Shown: piece by piece, positions 18,801 through 23,868 of the stretch
Numbering within the stretch: the first letter of the stretch is position 1
Layout of the letters: each line of letters begins with the position of its first letter
DNA from: Saprolegnia diclina VS20
Lineage: Eukaryota > Oomycota > Saprolegniomycetes > Saprolegniales > Saprolegniaceae
Direction of reading: 5' to 3'
Assembly: GCF_000281045.1 (NCBI RefSeq)
Contig: NW_008246089.1
Span: 69,864-96,713 of the forward strand
Length of the DNA stretch: 26,850 nucleotides
Notes under the pieces: generated by a model
Database searches by the model: none
What the model was told of the DNA's origin: nothing
What the model saw: only the letters and a program-made list of their open reading frames with translations
Translations under genes and position numbers: made by a program

Positions 18801-20548
18801 GCGTCGACGAACTCGCGGCGACGCTCCAGAAGCGGTTTGCGTCGGTCGCGATGGGCTCGGCTGAGGGCTACGATGCGGCCGAGAAGGCGCTCAACACGGC
18901 CATCAAGCAAGGCACGTGGCTCTTGCTGCGCAACGTGCACTTGTGCCCGTCGTGGCTGCTCACGGTCGAGAAAAAGCTCTACTCGGTGCGCGACTCGTGC
19001 CACAAGGAGTTTCGCCTCTTCCTCACGTCCGAGATTCATCCGCAGCTGCCGCTCAACCTGCTTCGGCTCTGCGACATTTTTGTGTTTGAACCGCCGAACG
19101 GCGTCAAGGCGAGCATGCTCCGCACGTTCTTGGACGTGCCGGCCGACCGCGTGAACCGCGCGCCGACCGAGCGCGGGCGGCTCTTCCTTCTCCTCTCGTG
19201 GTTCCACGCTGTGCTCCAAGAGCGACTGCGCTACGTCCCGATCGGGTGGTCGAAAGCATATGAGTTTAGCCAAAGCGACTTCAAGGGCGCGTGCGATGTC
19301 ATGGACACGTGGGTCGACAGCATTGGGCGTGGCCGCGCGCACATCTCGCCCGACGCGATTCCGTGGACCGCCATCAAGGTCATTCTCAAGGAGTCGCTGT
19401 ACGGCGGTCGCGTCGACAACAAGTTTGACCAAGCCTTGCTGGATACGCTCCTCGACACGATCTTCTGCGCCGAGAGCTACGAAAGCACGTTTGCGCTCGT
19501 CGACGGCGTCATCGTCTCGTCCGGGAAGACAAAGGAGCAGTTTGCCGACTGGATCCACGCGCTCCCGAACGCCAACTCGCCCCAGTGGTTGGGCCTTCCG
19601 AGCTCAGCGGAGAGCATGCTCTTGACCAACCAAGGCGCACGCACGCTGCGACACCTCGCGCTCATGCAAGACAGCCTCGGCATGGACGATGGCCTCGAGA
19701 CGGACGATGTCGCCATGACGTTTGGCAACGCCGGCGATGCACGCCCGGCGTGGATCCAGGCGCTCGCGCACAGCGTCGCTACGTGGCGTGCGCTTTTGCC
19801 GGCGTCGGCCATCACGTCGACACAGGCCGCGTTTAGCAACCCGGTGTTCCGGTGCCTCCACCGCGAGATCGAAGTCGCCAACGCCCTCCTCGACAGCGTC
19901 ACGTCGCTGCTCTCGGACATTGCTGCAGTCTGCACCAACACGCTCAAGCCGTCCAATGCGACCCGCGATGCGATGCAGGCGCTGCACAAGGGCGTGCTGC
20001 CGACCGACTGGCTCGGCGCCTACGTTGTACCGCAGGACATTTCGCTTCTCGAGTGGCTTGACGATTTTGCGCGCCGTCTGAATCAGCTCCAAACGTTGTC
20101 CCAGCTGCCGATCGAAGACGTGCTGCACGGCGGCGTCTGGCTTGGCGGCTTCTTCTCGCCCGAGGCCTTTTTGACAGCGACGCGCCAAGTGATTGCCGCC
20201 GAGCTCCATTGCTCGCTCGACGAACTCGACGTGGTCGTGACGCTGACGAACGAGCATACCGGCGGCTTTCCCGTACGCGGTCTGCACCTCGAAGGCATGG
20301 ACTGGACGCCCGAGACTGGGTTTCAAGTGACGGACGCGCTGCACTCGACGCTGCCATCGTGCTACTTGAGCTGGCGCCCGGTCAAGGAGATGGACCCGAC
20401 GCAGCTCCGGAAGCTCCCCGTGTACCTCAACACGCACCGGCTCGTGATCCTCTTTGAAGTCGCGATCCAAGTCGACCAGAAGCAGTTTGGCCACCTCTGG
20501 ACCGAGCGCGCGGTTGCCTTTACGGCGTGGCACCTCGAGCAGGCGTAA
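6872..20548 (+). CDS. DYNC1H1: Cytoplasmic dynein 1 heavy chain (intronless)
   Basis: A single 4558-residue frame; human DYNC1H1 has 4646. It is the ATP-driven minus-end-directed motor for vesicles, nuclei and spindles. The N-terminal tail already matches the cytoplasmic type (for example QNNVEIPDVDL and GVNLWIKEIQKVT). P-loops: AAA1 GPAGTGKT (1854-1861), AAA2 GPSGMGKT (2148-2155), AAA3 GPPGSGKT (2513-2520) and AAA4 GESGAGKT (2859-2866). Walker B: CFDEFN at 1904, a glutamate-less FDGDVD at 2227, CDE with D2582-E2583, and FDE with D2917-E2918. The stalk runs about 3125-3235, the microtubule-binding domain about 3236-3350 (opening RPPNAVRLTLEAVAIMLGES), and the return coil to about 3480. Then come AAA5 (RFPLIIDPSGQA), AAA6 and a full C-terminal cap. 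AAA1 text such as VLVFNCDENFDFQAMGRIF is typical of dynein 1, not axonemal or IFT dyneins. All motor sites look intact. The absence of introns over 13.7 kb is striking beside intron-rich neighbours. Confidence 0.97.
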   Translation: MEGDAVESVAIEHEMETAFLAQLVLDISTSFFQVGKHMSLRGDDGAYNEADADAFGLDAETLRHFITDPAIRVLRVLCRDSGDGVKLSLETGEKEKPKAKRQKVPTFCLIKTLKTRDKLTRDGSVNSQLQLVTLGTEDIGTLVTFVQHSFAPLLQAHEGQEDDGGQSHSKRMPLIRKRLKELEVAMVQFQNNVEIPDVDLKIHPDIQLAADKLRDSKQMGSIDVDALGFSDRLNDTAFLNDIQAGVNLWIKEIQKVTSLVNEPVGGSATQEINFWSDLHRALLATQKKLTSPEVEITLAILKQAKRYLVTVTFAADHGLGPALKTVSSVMNLMKDFSLNAILSATDIPQTTAGINTVFLQLKKVRLADEYKLARVLSLVELVSSDLAHQITTVLRTYNLIQVSYEQFDEVAKQCHDLFLTWHRQLHAFQELVKDLSKRRGTSNFDRVSSLVDMSLEHLAIEERMKELHEFREQHEKLRVVIQRVLSKTTDGSEDMLTDINAAYAQIGALDAFDVSVDGSESWKQARKTYEVCIDRIEGSIIASLTNRLNSTSTADEMFRVFSKYNPLFFRPRIRSAVQQFQMRLIENVKEDVTELQVKFRAHYSYSEASRMSKLRDIPPIAGAVMWSKQIERKLHMLLSRVESVLGKGWEQHVEGKALKQVADAFLSKLDAQAIFDHWVTELVSVPTFDVRNIILNIVAKPSSAGEDGIEREVCVAFNHQIVTLFKEVRNLEWLGYRVPFTLKMIAEDAKDKYPHAMSLDASLKTYSNVCKRIKPGFETLSASYVREVRTTIAKTFTKDNEIRWHADHLGDYALDLAAKVETLSDKVDELWRKQTDIEACVNALTTADEATFGDSLRDIQKIVDELNLAGYNNLHVYVKQLNTRIGNVLCGRLESALQQWVHAFTTEAPSALVPEKVHQVLLKNQILVLEPSVAQAKAMWLYELETIVSGICHLDKIQSSTYDAFQPLVSNSSPSRRRAKRKENSFQDVLKMLSPGLLLSSYDVLHTCLHAMEQYVLTWLQYQALWDMEASRVIGKIGTDIGQWQQLLVEIKDERSKFDTVVNTKRFGPMLVNFQQVQAQVNVKYDAWHTEFLSHFAEMLSSQVAAFYTEISAKRSLLEMHTLEAATSQVVATVTMIQELRMAKPEWELLIEGFLAGEKVLKRQRFKFPPSWPELANVEGEWAAFLQLLQRKTDAMESQLPQLQAKIMDEHNVLTKKIEATVTEWDATKPLQGAQLPQAALDLIQLFDTKLTLLAQDTKKMEAARKALNLLSRGNVSSSDADLLERTMEELGGLREVWSSLAATWSRMEELKESPWSAVQPRKLRKQLDELLDGLKALPARVQQYEAFDYFFQAMQSYKSTNSLLTDLKSDAIRDRHWKQILRLLNIKSSFSELSLRSLWDAKLAAHDNTLKSIIRTAQGEMALDEFLRQVAEHWTTYALDLVNYQNRCRIIKGWDDMFSKLDEHLNSLQSMKQSPYYRVFAESAESWEEKLTRVRSIFDFWIDVQRRWVYLEGIFFGSADIKQQLPKEYARFQSVDNEFVSTMKRVTHKPLILEVSSIPNLLHTLERQQDMMGSIQRALGEYLERQRAAFPRFYFVGDEDLLEMIGNSKEPKQIQRHLNKMFAGVAALEMNDAGAIIGLVSKEGEVVRLKTPVFPSEDTRINVWLANVEKQMRSTLASLLEEALATTGDYLAWVAAFPAQIVLLATQVQWTEQIEAVLRSRSNDFSAVVTAVEGLLQLLSERVLSDLAQDVRKKYEQLITELVHQRDVTRRLNKAQLTGSDDFRWLYHMRHYMYPNEVDPLKKLRICVANASFSYGFEYLGVGERLVHTPLTERCYLTLTQALDFGMGGNPFGPAGTGKTESVKMLGMQLGRFVLVFNCDENFDFQAMGRIFVGLCQVGAWGCFDEFNRLEERVLSAVSQQILAIQGGLIQRKKTEATSSVIELLGKSVLLHPDVGIFVTMNPGYAGRSNLPDNLKQLFRSIAMVAPDRELIAQVMLFSQGITTAEYMAAKVVLLFNLCEDQLSKQPHYDFGLRALKSVLVSAGQLKRNLTATSTASIADIEAEALIRSVCDTVVPKLVASDVAIFETLLQGVFPGTDVHRVNEPELRAQIVQIATSKHLVPHDKWVEKALQLYQVMQLRHGVMLVGPSGMGKTTAWKVLLEAMERVDGKKGEAYVIDPKAISKEQLYGTLDNTTLEWSDGVFTHLLRQVLNNVRGESEKRHWILFDGDVDPEWAENLNSVLDDNRLLTLPSGERLEIPPNVWIMMETETLKYATLATVSRCGMVWFATDTLETSHVVDHFLQSIANDSSLRTTFAMQDDEWAHFTAARAIFSETSRALFTTSPLVVHCLEFAMSQPHIMDVDRLRLLMSMFSLLSKGLVHIAEYNESHSDFPMNEAHVQAFTPKWLVFSIIWGFGGSMDIAHRVKLAEFLSSINTNVPLPTLSTENASLLDFEVQVKDGEWVPWVYSVPQLELESHRVLSTDVVVTTVDTVRHVEVLRGWLAQHKPLILCGPPGSGKTMTLTSTLNSLPEFELASLNFSSGTTPELILKTFAQYCVYKKTLQGTIMMPHAPGKWLVVFCDEINLPQADKYGTQRVVTFLRQLVEQGGFWKEKTWVHLERIQFVGACNPPTDPGRVPLSSRFLRHAPVLFVDFPAYNSLKQIYGTFNRALLKLTPSLKAYQVPVTDAMVEVYNKNQTRFTAEMQPHYIYSPRELSRWMRAMYEAIEPLEYEIDVETLVKLLFHESLRLFMDRLVTPDERDWCYATSKSVLQTHFPGPSHALETGVGVHHEPIRFSTWLSKHYVQATTSELRKHIEARLRVFYEEELNVPLVVFDSVIDHVLRIDRVLRQPLGHLLLVGESGAGKTVLSRFVSWMNGMSVFQIKLTTNYTLANFDDDLRVVLKRCGCDGERICFIFDESNVLDAAFLERMNALLASGEVPGLFEDDEHTSLMHACREAIRRDNVTIENTDDELFKYFTKQVQRNMHVVFTMNPAAGDFQNRSKTSPALFNRCVVDWFGTWSDHALAQVASEFTLPLDFEETDYVMPGEARAFLDALTPNLAYTFHDAVVGSIVQFHHAVLELMHRLAKRHAKANHISPRDYLEFIRHFVTLYGKKRGQLEEQQLHLNVGVEKIVATHNQVAELQAQLGAKEKELQRKDVEANEKLQLMVVEQNEAQKKKKETESLAADLTKQDDEIRSRKVVVEHDLAQAEPALIEAQSSVNSIRKTQLDEIRALARPPNAVRLTLEAVAIMLGESALDWADLRKFIRKDDFIASVVNFDSEKLTAKQRAVINGNYLSKTDEFDYEKVNRASKACGPLFKWVVSQINYTEILHRIQPLRNEVQTLEDQSAGLRQEYTEATAMIAQLETRIQSYKQEYAALISEAQLISSDMATVKKKVERSVALLENLLSERERWEAGSKEFETQMKTLVGDTLLSAGFLTYLGFLDHQQRKLLVEDWRDILVSMRVPTTDGLSFVEYLSAPADRLLWAASDLPSDTLCVENAIVLARFHRFPLIIDPSGQAASFMINLFNSNPATKISQTSFLDASFMKVLASAIRFGTALLVHDVENIDPILNPVLNRELYKTGGRVLIRLAGEEIDYSPDFRLFLITRDPSCRFSPDICSRVTFVNFTVTPSSLESQALALLLKSEEPEIDAKRSSLLKLQGEYNAKLRQLEDALLQQINSVQGNILDDDRVINTLESMKAEAADITAHVADTHVTMANIELATNKFKPLAHACTQLFFTLENLGSVHFLYQYSLAFFLKMLTSVLTSTSSDPDGRLAFVSNALFAQMVRRVAKGLLEDDKLMFALRVAQVYLELQHHQAGADVPSQAEWDVFFQRFGGAKAVPALAAVAHDVRDRVGKLLGAASFAANAAHLEANQDEWASFLSHAAPETVVPTGWDAGVTSPYRAAFRTMALVAVARPDRFPFAVEAFLVAVFGADFPWRGQVEFADQVAHETEATRGILLCSKTGFDASGRVDELAATLQKRFASVAMGSAEGYDAAEKALNTAIKQGTWLLLRNVHLCPSWLLTVEKKLYSVRDSCHKEFRLFLTSEIHPQLPLNLLRLCDIFVFEPPNGVKASMLRTFLDVPADRVNRAPTERGRLFLLLSWFHAVLQERLRYVPIGWSKAYEFSQSDFKGACDVMDTWVDSIGRGRAHISPDAIPWTAIKVILKESLYGGRVDNKFDQALLDTLLDTIFCAESYESTFALVDGVIVSSGKTKEQFADWIHALPNANSPQWLGLPSSAESMLLTNQGARTLRHLALMQDSLGMDDGLETDDVAMTFGNAGDARPAWIQALAHSVATWRALLPASAITSTQAAFSNPVFRCLHREIEVANALLDSVTSLLSDIAAVCTNTLKPSNATRDAMQALHKGVLPTDWLGAYVVPQDISLLEWLDDFARRLNQLQTLSQLPIEDVLHGGVWLGGFFSPEAFLTATRQVIAAELHCSLDELDVVVTLTNEHTGGFPVRGLHLEGMDWTPETGFQVTDALHSTLPSCYLSWRPVKEMDPTQLRKLPVYLNTHRLVILFEVAIQVDQKQFGHLWTERAVAFTAWHLEQA

Positions 20549-21049
20549 ACCGTAATACACTGGACTGCATGTTAACTTGTGTGCGTTGAGATCTGCTATG
20601 CTCCAAGCGGAAGGTAGACAACGCCAAATGACATTCTACATTTGTATCAGACCCAAAGCCGCACCAGACCAGTTCTGTCGTTTCCAGTCGCGGTCTAGAT
20701 TCCTCTGTCAGAACGAGTTGGCCCCGAGTTTGGCATATCCCGAGCTGGTGATTTTGTCGCCATTTTGGCTTTGAGGAGACGGCTGACTGGCTCAAGCGAA
20801 TGGCCTGGAGCTCACCAAGAATCTACCGCAGCAGCAAGCACGTTTAACGCGCCTTCACGGAAGGACGGCGTTCGTTTACCTGAGGGCATCTCAGGTGCAT
20901 GGGCCATGTTAGATTGTACTAGTACCTCGTATAACCCATTTAACCTTATTTAGAAAAGCGTATAATCCATTCATGCGTCTAACACTTTCCAATGGATGGT
21001 TATAACATTATAGCGTTTCCGTTCCAAAGGACAGAAGACGCGGAGGAAC
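20549..21049. other. Spacer between the dynein and KIN17 genes
   Basis: No supported gene. A 91-codon minus-strand frame (20520-20795) overlaps the dynein 3' end and has no recognisable content. The right half is AT-rich (about 20925-21015, with TATAACC-type repeats) and probably holds the KIN17 promoter; a CCATTC at 20967-20972 might be an initiator. Two dyads lie here: ACCTGAG-GGCAT-CTCAGGT (20878-20896) and GTACTAGTAC (20916-20925). TCCATT (20966-20971) and AATGGA (20990-20995) form a further short inverted pair. Confidence 0.4.
20878..20896. repeat. Perfect 7-bp inverted repeat with 5-nt loop
   Basis: ACCTGAG and CTCAGGT flank GGCAT. It lies about 330 nt after the dynein stop and 154 nt before the KIN17 start. 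It could be a protein-binding dyad or chance. Confidence 0.5.
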
Positions 21050-22520
21050 ATGGCGAAGCACGGCTTCCTCACGCCCAAGGCCATCGACAACCGGCAAAAG
21101 GTAGCGCAAGATGCGACCTTGTCCTCTTCCTCTTCATCGTCGTGCGTATGCTTATGGTCGTCATGCGGTGCTTAGTCCAAGGGCCTCCAGAAGCTGCGAT
21201 GGTACTGCCAGGTGTGCTCGAAGCAGTGCCGAGATGAGAACGGCTTCAAGCAGCACATGACGAGCGACGCGCATCAGCGCCAGATGCTCATCGTCGCAAG
21301 CAACCCGAACAAGTTCATCCAGGGCTACAGCGAGCTCTTCGAGGCTGCGTTCATGGCGAACCTCCGCCAGCGCCATACGACCAAGCGCGTCCGCGCCCAC
21401 GTCGTTTACAACGAGTACATTCGCGACAAGAACCATATCCACATGAACGCGACGCGCTGGACGACCCTCAGTGGCTTCGTGCAGTACCTCGGCAAGACGG
21501 GCAAGTGCATCGTCGACGAGACCGAGAAGGGCTGGTACATCCAATACATTGACCGGGACCCTGCTGCCATGGCACGCCAAGAGGAGCTGCAGCGCAAGCA
21601 CAAGGCCGAGATGGACCACGAAGAGCGCAACCGGCGCTTCATCCAAGCTCAGGTCGAAGAAGCGCGGGCCAAGCTCGGCCCTGTCGACAAAGAAGAGACG
21701 GTTGAAGCCAAGGCGTGGAACCCGAACGAGAAGGTCTCGCTCTCGCTCGCACCCTCGGCCAAGAAGACAACGGCAGCTGCACCTGTCAGCGTGAAGCGGT
21801 CTGCAGCCGTCGCTTTTGGCGTCGACGACGACGCCGACAAGCACGACAGCGCGACGAAGCGACCAGCGACGACGCATGCCACGCAAGGTGGCGCGACGAG
21901 CCAGAAGCGGTCGGCCATGGACGCCATCATGGCCGAAGAAGCCCGTCAACGCCAGCGCCGGGATGCGGACGAAGCGCGCACCAGCCGCAAGGACCACTGG
22001 GTCGCCAAGGACATTGTTGTCAAGATCGTAGACAAGAAAGTGGGCGATGGCGCGTACGTCTTTGGCCGTGTCGTCATGGGGCCATCTCACTCCATGATCT
22101 CTGTAGCTACTACAAGAAGAAGGGCACTGTGCTCAAGGTCATTGAGCTCTTTGGCGCTGACATCAAGGTCCACGACTCGGGCGACATTGTCCGCGTCGAC
22201 CAGGTACACTGCACCATGCGATGCATCTCTCACCGTCCAATCCAGGATGACTTGGAAACCGTGATTCCGCTCGCGGGCAAGCCCGTCAAGATCGTCAACG
22301 GTCTCGGGCGCGGCCACCTCGGCACGCTTGTGTCCATCAACGAAGAAGCGTTTGCTGTCTCGGTGCTCGTAGCGACCGGCCCCCACAAGTAGATGCCACC
22401 AATGTCGGCGGCGTCACCTCATGATCCCTGCTATTCTGTAGGGGCCGGACGCTCGACAAGGTCGAGTACGAAGACGTGTGCAAGATGGACGAAGCGCGCG
22501 TCGATCCCGATAGTTTCTAG
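21050..22520 (+). CDS. KIN17: KIN17 DNA/RNA-binding nuclear protein (5 exons)
   Basis: Exons 21050-21100, 21176-22053, 22107-22203, 22246-22388 and 22442-22520 give 415 aa (human KIN is 393). Introns are 75, 53, 42 and 53 nt, all GT-AG, and each junction restores family sequence, for example NRQK/SKGLQKLRWYC and KKVGDGA/YYKKKG. A C2H2-like zinc finger uses C28, C31, H44 and H50, the same positions as in the human protein. The KIN17 winged-helix domain follows (about 51-160, with VVYNEYIRDKNHIHMNATRW and DETEKGWYIQYIDRDP). Then come a charged, partly coiled segment with basic clusters likely to act in nuclear import, and C-terminal SH3-like/KOW modules (GKPVKIVNGLGRGHLGTLVSI region, then KVEYEDVCKMD). 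Known relatives bind curved DNA and RNA, act in replication and repair, and associate with spliceosomes. It ends 45 nt from the convergent THOC7 gene. Confidence 0.95.
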
Positions 22521-22565
22521 TCGACCAGATGACAGCAAACGTACAGTGGCAACTTGATGGCCTTA

Positions 22566-23375
22566 TCATTCGTCCGTCTTTTCGTTTTCGTCGTCCGACG
22601 CTGACGGCGGCGGCGTGCCCACGTTGGCGGCGTCCTTCACGTGGCGCGACCGCTGCTTGGACTCCTTCTCGTACGCAACGTCGTCGTCGTCCTTGTCCTT
22701 GTCCTTGTCGTCGACGTCGGCGTCGTCGGGGGCGGCATCGGCCGCCGCCTCTTCCTTGTGCATGCACTGAAGGTCTCGGATCGCGCGCATGAGGAGCGCA
22801 AAATCCTTGGCGCGCCGCTCGACGCGGTCCGAGACGCTCGTCAGCGCGTCCGTCGACTGCCGCAGCTGGTCTTCGAGGCCCTCGATGACCGCTTCGCTCG
22901 CGGCCTTGGACGGCAGCTTGTTGATGTCCCGCGCCTTGGCCTCGTACTCTTCCTTGTAGCTCCGGATGAGCTTTTCATCTGCAACGATGCCCTTGAGGCG
23001 GTCAATGTCCTGCGTCACGGCCAACACGCTCTGGTCAATCTCCGCATGCAGCGCGTTGTACGCCGAGAGCTCTTGGTCGCACGTGTGCATGAGCAGCTCG
23101 CACTTGACCGCGTCGGCCTCGACGAGCTCGAGGTCCCAAAGGAACTCGTCGAGGAGCTTCTTGGCGATGCTGGCGTCCGTGCGCGGCTTCTTGGCCGGCG
23201 TCCGCGTAAAGTGGCTGTAGTGCACGCCGAGGCTGCCCGTGACGCCGAGGAACTTGAGCATCGACTCGGCCGTGCGCTTCGTGCCATGCTTGCTGCCGAG
23301 GACGCTGGACCGCGTCAAGAGGCGCTGCCGGATCACTTCCTCTACGCGACCGTCATCAGGCTTCGACGAGTCCAT
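22566..23375 (-). CDS. THOC7: THO complex subunit 7-like protein
   Basis: An unspliced 269-aa frame, longer than human THOC7 (204). The N-terminus has the family signature VEEVIRQRLL (11-20). The core is a coiled coil with recognisable THOC7 landmarks: ELSAYNALHAEIDQSV, then IRSYKEEYEAKARDINKLPS, and RAKDFALLMRAIRDLQCM. In other eukaryotes THOC7 pairs with THOC5 inside THO/TREX, which couples transcription to mRNP packaging and export from the nucleus; the same role is inferred here. After about residue 205 there is an extra tail rich in D, K and E, ending TPPPSASDDENEKTDE, that human THOC7 lacks. The start at 23373-23375 gives the usual short leader before the signature. No other THO subunit lies in this window. 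Confidence 0.85.
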   Translation of the reverse strand: MDSSKPDDGRVEEVIRQRLLTRSSVLGSKHGTKRTAESMLKFLGVTGSLGVHYSHFTRTPAKKPRTDASIAKKLLDEFLWDLELVEADAVKCELLMHTCDQELSAYNALHAEIDQSVLAVTQDIDRLKGIVADEKLIRSYKEEYEAKARDINKLPSKAASEAVIEGLEDQLRQSTDALTSVSDRVERRAKDFALLMRAIRDLQCMHKEEAAADAAPDDADVDDKDKDKDDDDVAYEKESKQRSRHVKDAANVGTPPPSASDDENEKTDE

Positions 23376-23430
23376 GGAGCCCTCGTACCCTCGTCCATCC
23401 TTGCGGTACGTTTTGTTGGGCAGGGCTGGT

Positions 23431-23446
23431 TTCGGACTTGTCCGAA
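23431..23446. promoter_or_regulatory. 16-bp dyad upstream of THOC7
   Basis: TTCGGAC and GTCCGAA are perfect 7-bp complements around a TT spacer, 56-71 nt upstream of the THOC7 start codon. The symmetry and position suggest a binding site for a dimeric regulator. This is inference from sequence alone. Confidence 0.3.
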
Positions 23447-23642
23447 TTTCGTGCCCAATTCACAAAACTAGGACGATGCGCCGAAATCAAACTCAAGCTC
23501 AACTTGCGAATTCGGGCTGAATTGAGAATGGCAGTCGACACGATCCGACAACGCGCACCGCCAACAAGCTCATAAGCCGCCACGCCTACCACTGTCGATG
23601 GACGCCGCGCGACCGACGACGTACGTTGGTCAGAAGCTCTAA

Positions 23643-23685
23643 CCAAGCCAGTGCGATGGGGAAACATCAACAATGTTTTTACCAC
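23643..23685 (-). repeat. 43-nt segment, inverted copy of 25717-25759
   Basis: Read on the minus strand this differs at three positions from 25717-25759 on the plus strand. Both copies lie in open frames in the same reading phase and encode LLMF(P/L)HRTGL. See the finding on this pair. Confidence 0.75.
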
Positions 23686-23868
23686 TTCGACACCCTTCGC
23701 TTGTAAAACCATCTCAGCAAATTGCTTGTTTACAAGATTCTCGGGTCGAGCGCCGCAGTCCGAGTCCAAAATTGGCTGTTGACATTGGCCCAGGTCGCTG
23801 GTGATGCCGTGAGGCAACTGCGGCCGAATCGGCTGCTCGCCCGAGGTCTCGTCTTGTCGTGTGTATAG

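Larger units (their letters stand above)
23376..23868. other. Region upstream of THOC7 with an inverted-copy segment, no supported gene
   Basis: Just upstream of THOC7 lies the dyad TTCGGAC-TT-GTCCGAA (23431-23446). A 174-codon ATG-started minus-strand frame (23356-23880) covers the region and overlaps the THOC7 start by 20 nt. It has no recognisable domain, but part of it (23643-23685) has a close inverted copy at 25717-25759. I see no reliable gene here; the promoter of THOC7 must lie in the left part. Confidence 0.4.

Noticed and set aside
14903-19558. Antisense open frame of 1551 codons opposite dynein
   Set aside because: It is codon-aligned with dynein and exists because dynein avoids TTA, CTA and TCA. 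The product is a low-quality mix of R, V, L, D and H with no domain. Antisense frames at 7469-9730, 9785-11887, 11894-13174 and 13352-14809 have the same cause.
20520-20795. 91-codon minus-strand ORF after dynein
   Set aside because: It overlaps the dynein 3' end in antisense and shows no protein-like features.
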